Assembly (NCBI RefSeq): GCF_000423465.1
Contig: NZ_KE384021.1
Span: 677,459 to 741,458, forward strand
Origin: Propionicicella superfundia DSM 22317
GTDB taxonomy: Bacteria; Actinomycetota; Actinomycetes; Propionibacteriales; Propionibacteriaceae
Direction of reading: 5' to 3'
Length of the DNA stretch: 64,000 nt
The translations under genes were made by a program, and so were the position numbers. The number at the start of each line of letters is the position of its first letter. The stretch's first letter is position 1. Shown here in pieces: positions 49,499 through 58,128 of this stretch. The notes under the pieces are model-generated. The model saw nothing but the letters and a program-made list of their open reading frames with translations, was not told the origin of the DNA and did not search any database.

Positions 49499-51855
49499 GG
49501 CCGGTCCGTGTTCCTCGGTGGCGGCGCGACGATGCCGCGCCGCGTCGTGTCCTCTCCCCGCTCGCCGCACCGGCACCCGGCACGTGGCTGAGCGAGCGCG
49601 GCCGCGATCGCCGTGTGCGGCTCGCGGTCGACGTGGGCGTCATGACCCTGCTGTGTGTCCTCGCGACGATGACGTTCGTCCTCGCGTACGGCTCCGGCAT
49701 GGTCTGGGCGGCGGCGCTGGGCGGCACCGCGATCGGCGTCGGCGCGGGGGTCGCCGGGGCATTCCGGCGGTGGCGGTCCGTCACGATCGCCGGGGTGCTG
49801 GTGGGCTGCTATTTCGCGTTCGGAGGGGCTCTGGCCATGCCGAGCACCACGATCGCCGGCGTCGTCCCGACCGCTCGGACGATTCAGGGCCTCGCCACCG
49901 GGGCGGTGCAGGCATGGCGGGCGTCCCTCACACTGGATCCGCCGATCGGCGAGACCGGAAGCCTGCTCGTCGTGCCGCTGATCAGCCTCATGCTGGCGGG
50001 TGCCGGCAGCATCTCGATCGCCCTGCGGACCCGACGGACGGGGCTGGCGTGGCTGCCGCCCGCCGCGGCCGGCGTGGTCGGCGTCGCCTTCGGCACGGCG
50101 TCGTCGTTCCAGCCGCTGCTGGTCGGGCTCGGATTCGCCGTCGTGACCGTGCTGTGGACGAGCCTGCGCCGCCTCCGCCGGGGTCGTGTCCTGGTTCGCG
50201 ACAAGACGACCGTGTCGTGGACCGGGGTGCTGCTGGGCGTCCCCGTGCTGCTGGTCGCCGTCCTGAGCGTGGCGCTCCTTGGACCGCTCGTCGCCCCCGG
50301 AGCCCACCGCGCGAACCTGCGCGAGGCCGTCGAGTCTCCGCTGGACCTCACCGTCTACCCGAGCCCGCTGCAGGCGTTTCGTGCCAACATCTCCGAGCAC
50401 AAGGACGACACGTTGCTGACCGTGTCGGGGCTGCCGGCGGGTGCGCGGGTGAGGATCGCGACGATGGACGCCTACGACGGTTTCAGCATGCGGGTCGCAG
50501 ACAGCGACACCCCGGGCACCGATGCCGGTCAGTTCAAGCGGGTCGGGGCGGAGATCGACACGGTGTCCGGCTCGGCGGCCACACCGGTCACGATACGGAT
50601 CGACGACTACACCGGACCGTGGGTGCCGACGGTGGGCGAGACCCGCGCCATCTCGTTCGCCGGGGACCGGGCGCTCAGTCTTGCCGACTCGTTCTTCTAC
50701 AACAAGGCGTCGGGCACCGGCATCGACACGGAGGGACTGCGGTCCGGCGACTCGTACACCGTGCAGGCCGTCGTGGACGCGCAGCCCACGGCCGACCGGA
50801 TCCGGCTCGCCGGGCAGGGCTCGTTCGATCTGCCGCAGGCGGACCCGATCCCCGATGTCGCCCGCGACCTCGCGCAGCGGTGGTCGGGCAATGCCTCGAC
50901 GTCCGGCCAGGTCGCCCTCAACCTCGTGACGCGCCTGCAGCAGGGGTACTTCTCCCATGGCGTCGAGAAGGACGAGGCGACCTCGGCGGCCGGTCACTCG
51001 TACGAGCGCATCCAGGCGCTGCTCTCGGATGTCAACCGGATGATCGGCGACGACGAGCAGTACTCGGTGGCGATGGCCCTGATGGCGCGGCATCTCGGGA
51101 TCCCCTCACGGGTCGTCTATGGGTACACTCCGTCCGGCGACGGCGGAAGCATCGCGATCCGAGGGAAGGACGTCTCCGCGTGGGTCGAGCTGTACCTCGA
51201 TGGTCTCGGGTGGGTCACGTTCGACCCGACCCCCGACGAGGACCGTGTGCCGAAGACCGAGGACGATCCCGACCAGGCGAAGCCGCGACCGCAGGTGGAG
51301 AACCCGCCCCCGCCGCCGCAGCGTCCCGACCGGCTGCCGCCCGACAACGCCGATCCGCAGCCTCCGCAGGGCCAGCAGGACGATCCCTGGAGCATCGACT
51401 GGCGCCTGGTGGCGGGCATCACGGCCGGGGTGGGCATCCCCCTGCTGCTCATCGTCGTGCCGATCGCCCTCGTCGTGGGCACGAAGCTGCGCCGTCGAAG
51501 AGCCCGCATGAACGCCGAGGTCATCGCCAACAGGGTGGCGGGTGGCTGGGCGGAGCTGACCGACCGGGCGAGGGACCTCGGTTCCACCCCGTCGCCGTTC
51601 GCGACGCGCACCGAGCAGGCCGCGTCGATCGCCGAGCGGCTGCCGCGGGTGTCGGACGGCGCCGATCCCCAGGTTCTGGCCCGGCTGGCCGACACGACCG
51701 TGTTCGGTCCCGAGGCCGTGTCGGAGGCGCAGGCGGTCACCTACTGGGCGGGGGTCGACCGCGCGGCGAAGGGGATGACAGCGTCGGTGCCTCGATGGCG
51801 ACGCCCGCTGGCCTGGCTGTCCCTGCGTTCGCTCCGGCGATTCCGAACGCGGTGA
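49495..51855 (+). CDS. TgpA-like transglutaminase-fold membrane protein lacking catalytic Cys and His
   Basis: 786 residues. Six or so N-terminal helices (to about residue 265), an extracytoplasmic region with the transglutaminase core (about 455-585), a Pro-rich linker, one more helix (about 635-660) and a cytoplasmic tail. The core reads GDDEQYSVAMALMARHLGIPSRVVYGY where active enzymes have G-x-CEQ-F-A. The Cys is Asp520. The usual HAWVE reads SAWVEL, so the His is Ser561. Only Asp577 of FDPTP remains. The fold is therefore kept and the peptidase/transferase chemistry lost; a binding or scaffold role with MoxR, DUF58 and the giant protein is inferred. Confidence 0.88.
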   Translation: MRPVRVPRWRRDDAAPRRVLSPLAAPAPGTWLSERGRDRRVRLAVDVGVMTLLCVLATMTFVLAYGSGMVWAAALGGTAIGVGAGVAGAFRRWRSVTIAGVLVGCYFAFGGALAMPSTTIAGVVPTARTIQGLATGAVQAWRASLTLDPPIGETGSLLVVPLISLMLAGAGSISIALRTRRTGLAWLPPAAAGVVGVAFGTASSFQPLLVGLGFAVVTVLWTSLRRLRRGRVLVRDKTTVSWTGVLLGVPVLLVAVLSVALLGPLVAPGAHRANLREAVESPLDLTVYPSPLQAFRANISEHKDDTLLTVSGLPAGARVRIATMDAYDGFSMRVADSDTPGTDAGQFKRVGAEIDTVSGSAATPVTIRIDDYTGPWVPTVGETRAISFAGDRALSLADSFFYNKASGTGIDTEGLRSGDSYTVQAVVDAQPTADRIRLAGQGSFDLPQADPIPDVARDLAQRWSGNASTSGQVALNLVTRLQQGYFSHGVEKDEATSAAGHSYERIQALLSDVNRMIGDDEQYSVAMALMARHLGIPSRVVYGYTPSGDGGSIAIRGKDVSAWVELYLDGLGWVTFDPTPDEDRVPKTEDDPDQAKPRPQVENPPPPPQRPDRLPPDNADPQPPQGQQDDPWSIDWRLVAGITAGVGIPLLLIVVPIALVVGTKLRRRRARMNAEVIANRVAGGWAELTDRARDLGSTPSPFATRTEQAASIAERLPRVSDGADPQVLARLADTTVFGPEAVSEAQAVTYWAGVDRAAKGMTASVPRWRRPLAWLSLRSLRRFRTR

Positions 51856-51889
51856 CGACACGGTGAATCACGCGGGAGGAGGGAAACCC

Positions 51890-53170
51890 ATGGTCGCAAG
51901 TCCTCTGCCGACCGGTGTCGAGGTCGGCGGGCTCGGGAAGCGGTTCGTCGCGCAGGTGATCGACGGGCTGGTGCCGGCCGTCCTGGGCGGCGTGTGGACG
52001 GCCGTCGCAGTGTCGGATCCCTCCTTCGGTGCGCTGCTCGTCGCCTCGGTCGCGTGCGGACTGGGCGGGGTGGCGTACGCCTTCCTGCTGTGGTGGATGT
52101 TCGCCGCGCGAGCCGCCGGCCCCGGCATGCGGATCATGAGGCTTCAGCTCCTCGGCATCGCCGACGGGCTGCCGGTCGGCTGGGGCCGCTTCTTCCTGCG
52201 GCAGCTCGTTCTGTTCGCCTGCGGGGTGACCGGGATCGGCCTGATCGCCCTTGTGGTGCAGGTCGTCCTGCACCCGCTGCACCAGGGCTGGCACGATCTC
52301 GCGGCCGGGTCCGTCGTCGTCGCCCAGCGGGTGAGGCCGCCGGTGTCGGCCCGGGCCGTGTCGTCGCGCGGCCCCTTGTCGTCGGCATCGGCGAGTTCGA
52401 CCGCCGTGCTTCCCGCGAACCCGGAGAGCCGGCAGCGGCCGGCCGGACCGTGGAGCGACTGGGACGCGCTCTCGGCCGGGACGTTCGCTCCCGGCCCGGA
52501 ACAGCCCGGACCGATCACCGGGGTCCCGGACGGCGTGTCCCACGGGCAGGAGCCGCCGCTCGCGACCGCCGTGCCGCCGGGTGCCTGGGGTGCGGCGCCC
52601 GCCGCCCCGCCCTGGGCCGCCGATCCGCCGGTCCCGTCGGCGCCCCTGCCCGCGCGGGCCCCGGGGGTCCCGTCGGCGGAGAGGTCTCCGGCCCCGAGCG
52701 CCTCGCCGCCGTGGTCCCGGCCGCCGGCCTCGTCCGCCCGTCCCTGGGGAGCCCCCGTTCCGCGGGCCGCGGTGGCGGCGTCGACGGAGGACGACTACGG
52801 CTCGACGCGGCTCGCACGTCCCGCGGCCGGAGCCGGCTCCTGGACCGTCCGTCTCGACGACGGGCGGGAGATCGTGCTCACGGGCACGATCCTGCTCGGA
52901 CGGGACCCCGTCGCGCGGGACGGCGAGGACATCACCGGACTGGTGAGCATCGGCGCGGACGGCAAGATGGTCTCGAAGACGCACCTCGCCGTGGGGGTCG
53001 ACCAGCGGGGCGTCTATGTCGTCGACAGGGGATCGACGAACGGAACCGCCATCGCGAGATCCAGCGGGATGTACGAACCGTGCGCGCCGGGCGACCGTGT
53101 GCGGGTGAGGGGCGGTCAGGTCGTCTCGTTCGGCGACCACACCTTCGAGGTTCGCCGCACACCGCGCTGA
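51890..53170 (+). CDS. RDD-family membrane protein with C-terminal FHA domain
   Basis: 426 residues from ATG 51890, with GGAGGAGGG upstream (the GTG at 51863 has none). The N-terminal RDD domain (about 8-145) has three helices and LGKRFVAQVIDGLVP and AAGPGMRIMRLQL blocks. A long Pro/Ala/Ser linker (about 160-325) follows. The FHA domain (about 330-420) shows ILLGRDPV, SKTHLAVGV and DRGSTNGTAIA, a phosphothreonine-binding set. Together with the FHA protein at 39258 it brackets the cluster and suggests control by a Ser/Thr kinase outside the window. Confidence 0.88.
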   Translation: MVASPLPTGVEVGGLGKRFVAQVIDGLVPAVLGGVWTAVAVSDPSFGALLVASVACGLGGVAYAFLLWWMFAARAAGPGMRIMRLQLLGIADGLPVGWGRFFLRQLVLFACGVTGIGLIALVVQVVLHPLHQGWHDLAAGSVVVAQRVRPPVSARAVSSRGPLSSASASSTAVLPANPESRQRPAGPWSDWDALSAGTFAPGPEQPGPITGVPDGVSHGQEPPLATAVPPGAWGAAPAAPPWAADPPVPSAPLPARAPGVPSAERSPAPSASPPWSRPPASSARPWGAPVPRAAVAASTEDDYGSTRLARPAAGAGSWTVRLDDGREIVLTGTILLGRDPVARDGEDITGLVSIGADGKMVSKTHLAVGVDQRGVYVVDRGSTNGTAIARSSGMYEPCAPGDRVRVRGGQVVSFGDHTFEVRRTPR

Positions 53171-53233
53171 ACGCCTGTCCGGCGTTGTCGGAGCCGCGGG
53201 CTAGGCTTCCAAGGACCCCGACGTGAGGATGTC

Positions 53234-54409
53234 ATGATCGAGTTCGCGCATGTGACGAAGTCCTACGGGCGCGACGCGCCCGCCGTCTCCGATCTGAGCC
53301 TGGTGATCCCCGCGCATCGGACGACGGTGATCGTCGGCCCGTCCGGGTGCGGAAAGACGACGACGCTCCGCATGATCAACCGCATGCTGGAGCCGAACGC
53401 CGGGGAGATCCGCTGGGACGGGCGGCCCCTGAACACCCTGGGCAAGACCGAGTTGCGTCGCAGCATGGGGTATGTCATCCAATCGGGCGGGTTGTTTCCC
53501 CACCGGACGGTGGCCGCCAACATCGCGACCGTCCCGCGCCTGCTTCATTGGGACTCCCGCCGGATCGCCGGGCGGGTGAGGGAGCTCATGGAGCTCACCG
53601 AACTTCCCGAGTCGCTGGCCGACCGGTACCCGGCGGAGCTGTCCGGGGGGCAGCAGCAGCGGGTGGGGGTCGCCAGGGGGCTGGCCGCCGATCCCGACGT
53701 CCTCCTCATGGATGAGCCGTTCTCGGCGGTCGACCCGGTGGTCCGCGCCGGTCTGCAGGATCTCGTGCGGGGGCTGCAGCGGGAGCTCGACAAGACGATC
53801 GTGATGATCACGCACGATCTCGACGAGGCGATCCGCATGGGCGATCAGGTCGCCATCATGAAAGATGGTGCGATCGTGCAGGCCGGGCCGCCGGCCGAGA
53901 TCCTCGACGAACCGGCCACCGATTTCGTGCGCGAGTTCATCGGGCGGGATCGAGGATATCGAGGGCTGGGCTTCGCCGCGGCGGCGGGGTTGCGGCTCAC
54001 GGCCGTCGACACGACCCGAGCGCCCGGGACGGCCACCACCGAGCGGCCGGTCCTCGTGCTGGACGCCCGAGGCCGTCCTGTGGGCTGGGTCGATCCGCGC
54101 CTGCCCGGAGGCACGATGGATCTCGGCACCGTGTTCGACCCGGCGACCGACTCCCTTCGCGTCGCGCTCGATGCCGCGCTCAGCTCCCCGGTCGGTCGTG
54201 CCGTCGCGGTGGCCGGGCCGGCGGCCCGCTATGCGGGCGTCGTCACCATCGCCGACCTGCTGACCGCCGTCGCCACGCATCGTGACGACCTGGCCGAGTC
54301 GCGGGCCGAGCGCGCAGCACACCGGGAGGTCGCCGTCGCAGAGCCGGCGGAACCCGTCTCCGGGCCGGGTCCGGTCGATGACGGGGTCGTCCCGGAGGCA
54401 TCGTCGTGA
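53234..54409 (+). CDS. opuCA: OpuC-type osmoprotectant ABC transporter, ATP-binding protein
   Basis: 391 residues. It drives uptake of glycine betaine, carnitine or choline. Walker A GPSGCGKTT, the Q-loop VIQSGGLFPH, signature LSGGQQQRVGVARGLA and Walker B VLLMDEPFSAVDP are intact. After residue 240 come two CBS-like segments, typical of OpuA/OpuC ATPases, which sense ionic strength, and a short acidic tail. It is the first of four overlapping genes. A GAGG lies upstream of the ATG. Substrate choice cannot be read here. Confidence 0.92.
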   Translation: MIEFAHVTKSYGRDAPAVSDLSLVIPAHRTTVIVGPSGCGKTTTLRMINRMLEPNAGEIRWDGRPLNTLGKTELRRSMGYVIQSGGLFPHRTVAANIATVPRLLHWDSRRIAGRVRELMELTELPESLADRYPAELSGGQQQRVGVARGLAADPDVLLMDEPFSAVDPVVRAGLQDLVRGLQRELDKTIVMITHDLDEAIRMGDQVAIMKDGAIVQAGPPAEILDEPATDFVREFIGRDRGYRGLGFAAAAGLRLTAVDTTRAPGTATTERPVLVLDARGRPVGWVDPRLPGGTMDLGTVFDPATDSLRVALDAALSSPVGRAVAVAGPAARYAGVVTIADLLTAVATHRDDLAESRAERAAHREVAVAEPAEPVSGPGPVDDGVVPEASS

Positions 54410-55059
54410 ACTGGGCCTGGATCCAGGACAATCGCGGGATGCTCGCGGGCCTGTTGTGGACCCACGTCGTGCAGTCGGTCGTCCCGGTGCTGGCCGCGCT
54501 CGTGATCTCCATCCCGCTCGGCCGTCTTGTGTACCGGGGTGGGCGGGCCGTGCAGGGCGTGGTGCTGGCGGTTCTGGGGGTCGTCTACTCCATCCCGTCC
54601 CTCGCTCTCTTCGTCGCCCTTCCCGTCGTGCTCGGCACGCGGATCCTCGATCCCGTGAACGTCATGGTGGCCCTGACGATCTACTGCGTCGCCCTGCTCG
54701 TGCGCAGTGTCGTCGACGGCTTCTCCGGCGTCCCGCCCGCGGTGCGCAGTTCGGCCGAGGCGATGGGCTTCGGTCCCTTCCGGCGGGTGTGGGCGGTCGA
54801 GCTGCCGCTGGCCGTCCCCGTGATCGTCGGCGGTCTGCGGGTGGCCACGGTGTCGAACATCGCGCTCGTGAGCGTCGGTGCCGTGATCGGGCAGGGCGCG
54901 CTCGGGCGTCTCTTCGACCAGGGGTTCGAAGACGGGTTCCTCACGCCGATCCTCGTCGGTCTCGTCCTCAGCGTGGCCCTCGCCCTGGTCGCGGATGCGG
55001 CGATCCTTCTCGGACAGCGCCTCGCGGCGCCCTGGCTGGCGAGGGGGCGGGTGTCGTGA
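54406..55059 (+). CDS. opuCB: OpuC-type ABC transporter permease 1
   Basis: 217 residues from GTG 54406, overlapping the ATPase stop (GTGA). Five hydrophobic helices and the ProW/OpuCB permease block SSAEAMGFGPFRRVWAVELPLAVPVIVGGLR, the EAA-type loop that contacts the ATPase. VYSIPSLALFVALP is also typical. It pairs with the second permease gene to form the translocation path. Confidence 0.9.
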   Translation: MNWAWIQDNRGMLAGLLWTHVVQSVVPVLAALVISIPLGRLVYRGGRAVQGVVLAVLGVVYSIPSLALFVALPVVLGTRILDPVNVMVALTIYCVALLVRSVVDGFSGVPPAVRSSAEAMGFGPFRRVWAVELPLAVPVIVGGLRVATVSNIALVSVGAVIGQGALGRLFDQGFEDGFLTPILVGLVLSVALALVADAAILLGQRLAAPWLARGRVS

Positions 55060-55751
55060 ACCTCTTCGGCTATCTCGGCGATGCGGCGAACTGGGCGGGC
55101 CCGGGCGGGATCTGGGAGCGGATCGGCGAGCACATGGGCTACGTCGCCGTGTCGTTGCTCGTGGCGATGATCATCGGAATCCCCGTCGGCGCCGCCGTGG
55201 GGCACTACCGGCGCGGCCAGGTGCTCGTCGTGCAGACGTCGAACGCGGCCCGCTCGATCCCGACGCTCGGCCTGCTCGTGCTCGTCGTCACGTTGATGGG
55301 AACGGGCCTGGTCCCTGTCGTTCTCGCCCTCACCGTCCTCGCCGTCCCTCCGGTGCTGAACGCCGCCGCCGTGGGCTTCCGCGATTGCGACCCCGACGCC
55401 GTTCACGCCGCCCGCGCGCTGGGCATGACACCGTGGCAGGTCGTCACCGGCGTGGAGCTGCCACTGGCGTTGCCGCTGGTCGTCTCCGGGGTGCGCAGCG
55501 CCGCGCTGCAGCTCATCGCCACGGCGACCGTCGCGGCCATGGCGGCGTCCGGAGGGCTCGGCCGACTCATCGTCGACGGCCAGCTCCTCGGACCGAGCGG
55601 GTATCCGGAGATGTTCGCCGGGGCGGTTATCGTTGGCGTACTCGCCATCGCGGTCGACCTGCTGTTGGGGGCGATCGGGTGGATCCTGAGGATGGTCACC
55701 TACCGACGTGGTCGCCTCACACTGACGACGGAGAGGCAAGTGGCGGTATGA
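55056..55751 (+). CDS. opuCD: OpuC-type ABC transporter permease 2
   Basis: 231 residues from GTG 55056, overlapping the previous stop (GTGA). Hydrophobic helices with AARSIPTLGLLVLVVTLMG and the coupling loop HAARALGMTPWQVVTGVELPLALPLVVSGVR. Similar to the first permease in topology but distinct in sequence, as in OpuC systems with two different permeases. It overlaps the substrate-binding gene at its end (ATGA). Confidence 0.9.
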   Translation: MNLFGYLGDAANWAGPGGIWERIGEHMGYVAVSLLVAMIIGIPVGAAVGHYRRGQVLVVQTSNAARSIPTLGLLVLVVTLMGTGLVPVVLALTVLAVPPVLNAAAVGFRDCDPDAVHAARALGMTPWQVVTGVELPLALPLVVSGVRSAALQLIATATVAAMAASGGLGRLIVDGQLLGPSGYPEMFAGAVIVGVLAIAVDLLLGAIGWILRMVTYRRGRLTLTTERQVAV

Positions 55752-56656
55752 AACGAGTAGTGGCAGCACTGTCCGCGCTCCTGATGGCCCTCGCCCTGGG
55801 CGGGTGCGCGACGAACAACCCCCTCGGCGACGCGACGACGTCGCCTGCGGACGGAGCGCGGATCGTCGTGGGTTCCGCGAACTTCACCGAGTCCGAGATC
55901 CTCGCCGAGATCTATGCGGGCGCGCTGCGAGCCAAGGGCATCGACGCGACCACGCAGACCCGCATCGGCTCACGGGAGGTGTATCTGCAGGCGCTCAAGG
56001 ACGGCTCGATCGCGCTGGTTCCCGAGTACACCGGAAACCTGCTGCAGTACATCGATTCCAGCAGCCCGGCGCGCACCGCCGAAGAGATCGAGAAGGCGTT
56101 GCCCGAGGCCGTCGGCCCCGACCTGGCGATCCTCGATCCCTCGGCGGCGACCGACCAGGACGTGTACGTCGTGACGAAGACGCTCGCGGACGCGGAGGGG
56201 CTGGTGTCGTTGCGCGATCTCTCGGACAAGGCGTCGGACTGGGTGCTGGGCGGGCCGTCCGAGCTGGAGGGCCGCCCGTACGGTCCGCAGGGCCTCACCG
56301 ACGTCTACAACGTGACGTTCAAGCAGTTCAAGGCCTACAACTCGCAGGCTGTGAAGATCAAGGATCTGCAGGACGACAAGATCCAGGTGGCGACGTTCTT
56401 CACGACCGACGCGGCGCTCGCGGGCGACGAGTTCGTTCAGCTCGCCGATCCCGAGATGATGATCCTGCCGCAGAACGTCGTCCCGCTGGCGGCGGCGTCG
56501 GTGGCCCAGAACTCCACGGCGACCGACGCGATCAACGCCGTGCAGGCGGCGCTCACGACGTCCGAACTGCTCGCGCTCAACCGGTCGGTCGACACCGACC
56601 ATCGATCCGCAGCGGATGTCGCTGCCGAGTGGCTGTCGGGCAAGGGGCTGGGCTAG
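55748..56656 (+). CDS. opuCC: OpuC-type substrate-binding lipoprotein
   Basis: 302 residues. A lipoprotein signal ends in LGGC (Cys20). RIVVGSANFTESEILAEIYAGALRAKGIDA and ALVPEYTGNLLQYI are OpuAC-type ligand-domain motifs. The pattern fits QAT (quaternary amine) binding proteins that bind betaine, carnitine or choline through an aromatic box, whose residues I cannot confirm by eye. It closes a four-gene operon with overlaps at every junction, followed by a terminator. Confidence 0.92.
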   Translation: MKRVVAALSALLMALALGGCATNNPLGDATTSPADGARIVVGSANFTESEILAEIYAGALRAKGIDATTQTRIGSREVYLQALKDGSIALVPEYTGNLLQYIDSSSPARTAEEIEKALPEAVGPDLAILDPSAATDQDVYVVTKTLADAEGLVSLRDLSDKASDWVLGGPSELEGRPYGPQGLTDVYNVTFKQFKAYNSQAVKIKDLQDDKIQVATFFTTDAALAGDEFVQLADPEMMILPQNVVPLAAASVAQNSTATDAINAVQAALTTSELLALNRSVDTDHRSAADVAAEWLSGKGLG

Positions 56657-56674
56657 GCCCGGAGCCCGGTTCGC

Positions 56675-56702
56675 GGGGCCGCGCCCGTCCGGGTGCGGCC
56701 CC
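56675..56702. terminator. Bidirectional terminator between opuC operon and deoC
   Basis: An 8-bp stem GGGGCCGC/GCGGCCCC (56675-56682, 56695-56702) extended by a CCC/GGG tip. It lies between convergent stops at 56656 and 56709. No T-tract. Confidence 0.65.
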
Positions 56703-56708
56703 TGCCGG

Positions 56709-57368
56709 TCACTCGGGGGCGCCGTCCAGAACGGCCTTCGTGCTCGACAGGCCGAGCCGTGTCGCTCCGGCCTCGATCATGGCGACGGCGTCGTCCCACG
56801 TCCGGATGCCTCCCGACGCCTTCACGCCGAGCCGTCCGCCGACCGTGCGCGCCATGAGCTCCACCGCGTGGATCGTGGCGCCGCCGGCCGGGTGGAACCC
56901 GGTGGACGTCTTCACGAAGTCGGCACCGGCCGCCTCGGCCGCGTTGCACGCGGCGATGATCTCCTCGTCGGTGAGCGCCGCGGACTCGATGATGACCTTC
57001 AGCACGTGCGGGTCGGGCACGGCAGCCTTGACGGCGGCGATCTCTTCGCGGACCGCGTCGGGACGGCCGTCCTTGAGAAGGCCGATGTCGATCACCATGT
57101 CGATCTCGTCGGCACCCGCTGCGACCGCGCCGGCGGCCTCGGCGGCCTTGATCGCGGCCGTGTGCTTGCCCGACGGGAACCCGGCCACGACGGCGAGCAG
57201 GACGTCGCCGGTGTCGGCGGTGAGGGGGATCATGTTGGGCGAGACGCAGATGGAGTAGGTGCCCAGTTCCCTGGCCTCGGCGAGCAGCGCGTTCACGTCC
57301 GCGGGCGTGGCGTCGGTCTTGAGCAGGGTGTGGTCGACATAGGTCGCGAGTTGGGCACGGGTGAGCAT
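56709..57368 (-). CDS. deoC: Deoxyribose-phosphate aldolase
   Basis: 219 residues. It splits 2-deoxyribose 5-phosphate into acetaldehyde and glyceraldehyde 3-phosphate in deoxynucleoside breakdown. AAGGAGGAAG sits just before ATG 57368. The N-terminus [12 protein letters not shown], the Schiff-base Lys in FVKTSTGF and the second Lys in [10 protein letters not shown] are all present. No other nucleoside catabolic gene is adjacent. Confidence 0.95.
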   Translation of the reverse strand: MLTRAQLATYVDHTLLKTDATPADVNALLAEARELGTYSICVSPNMIPLTADTGDVLLAVVAGFPSGKHTAAIKAAEAAGAVAAGADEIDMVIDIGLLKDGRPDAVREEIAAVKAAVPDPHVLKVIIESAALTDEEIIAACNAAEAAGADFVKTSTGFHPAGGATIHAVELMARTVGGRLGVKASGGIRTWDDAVAMIEAGATRLGLSSTKAVLDGAPE

Positions 57369-57506
57369 TTCTTCCTCCTTGAGAGTGCGTCCGGCATGCA
57401 CCTGAGAGCCTAACCCGCGGGCCGCGCCCCGTCCGCGGGCGAGACGACGAACGCTCTCATGCGGCCAGGTTGCGCGGGGCGTCGCCCGACCGATAGAGCT
57501 GATCCT

Positions 57507-58112
57507 GTGCCCGATCTCCAGCTCTTCTGGTCCACCTTGCTGACCCTGTTCGTCATCCTGGATCCGCCGGGGCTGTTGCCGGTCTTCCTGGGTCTCACCG
57601 CCGCGTTGCCCGCCCGGGAGCGCAACCGGGCCGCCCTGCGGGCGTCGCTCGTCGCGATCGGGGTGATCGCCGCGTTCGCGATCTTCGGCCGCTACATCCT
57701 CGACTACCTGCACATCTCGGTGGAGGCGATGCAGGTCTCGGGAGGGTTCCTGCTGCTGCTGGTGGCGCTGCAACTGCTGATGGGCGCCGAGTCGGGTCTC
57801 GGCGAGACGGACGGTACCAACGTGGCCATCGTCCCGCTGGGCACTCCCTTGCTGGCCGGCCCGGGCGCGATCGTCGCGACGATGCTGGCGGTGAACCGCG
57901 CGGGCGGACCGGTCGGCTACCTGCTCGTGGCGGCCGCCCTGGCAGGGGCGATCGCGCTCGTCTACCTGTTCCTGCGATTCGCGGGGGGAATCCGCCTGCT
58001 GCTACGGGATTCGGGAACCGTGCTGGCGTCGCGGATCGCCGGCCTGCTGCTGTCGGCGATCGCCGTGCAGATGATCGCCGACGGCGTGTTCGGCATGATC
58101 GCCGCTCACTGA
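57507..58112 (+). CDS. MarC/UPF0056 family membrane protein
   Basis: 201 residues from GTG 57507 with six hydrophobic helices. [17 protein letters not shown] and [18 protein letters not shown] are family signatures. The MarC family is of unknown function (it was wrongly linked to multiple antibiotic resistance). It is divergent from deoC and converges with the glucosaminidase gene; I see no strong ribosome-binding site. Confidence 0.85.
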   Translation: MPDLQLFWSTLLTLFVILDPPGLLPVFLGLTAALPARERNRAALRASLVAIGVIAAFAIFGRYILDYLHISVEAMQVSGGFLLLLVALQLLMGAESGLGETDGTNVAIVPLGTPLLAGPGAIVATMLAVNRAGGPVGYLLVAAALAGAIALVYLFLRFAGGIRLLLRDSGTVLASRIAGLLLSAIAVQMIADGVFGMIAAH

Positions 58113-58128
58113 GACCCGCCGTGCCCGC

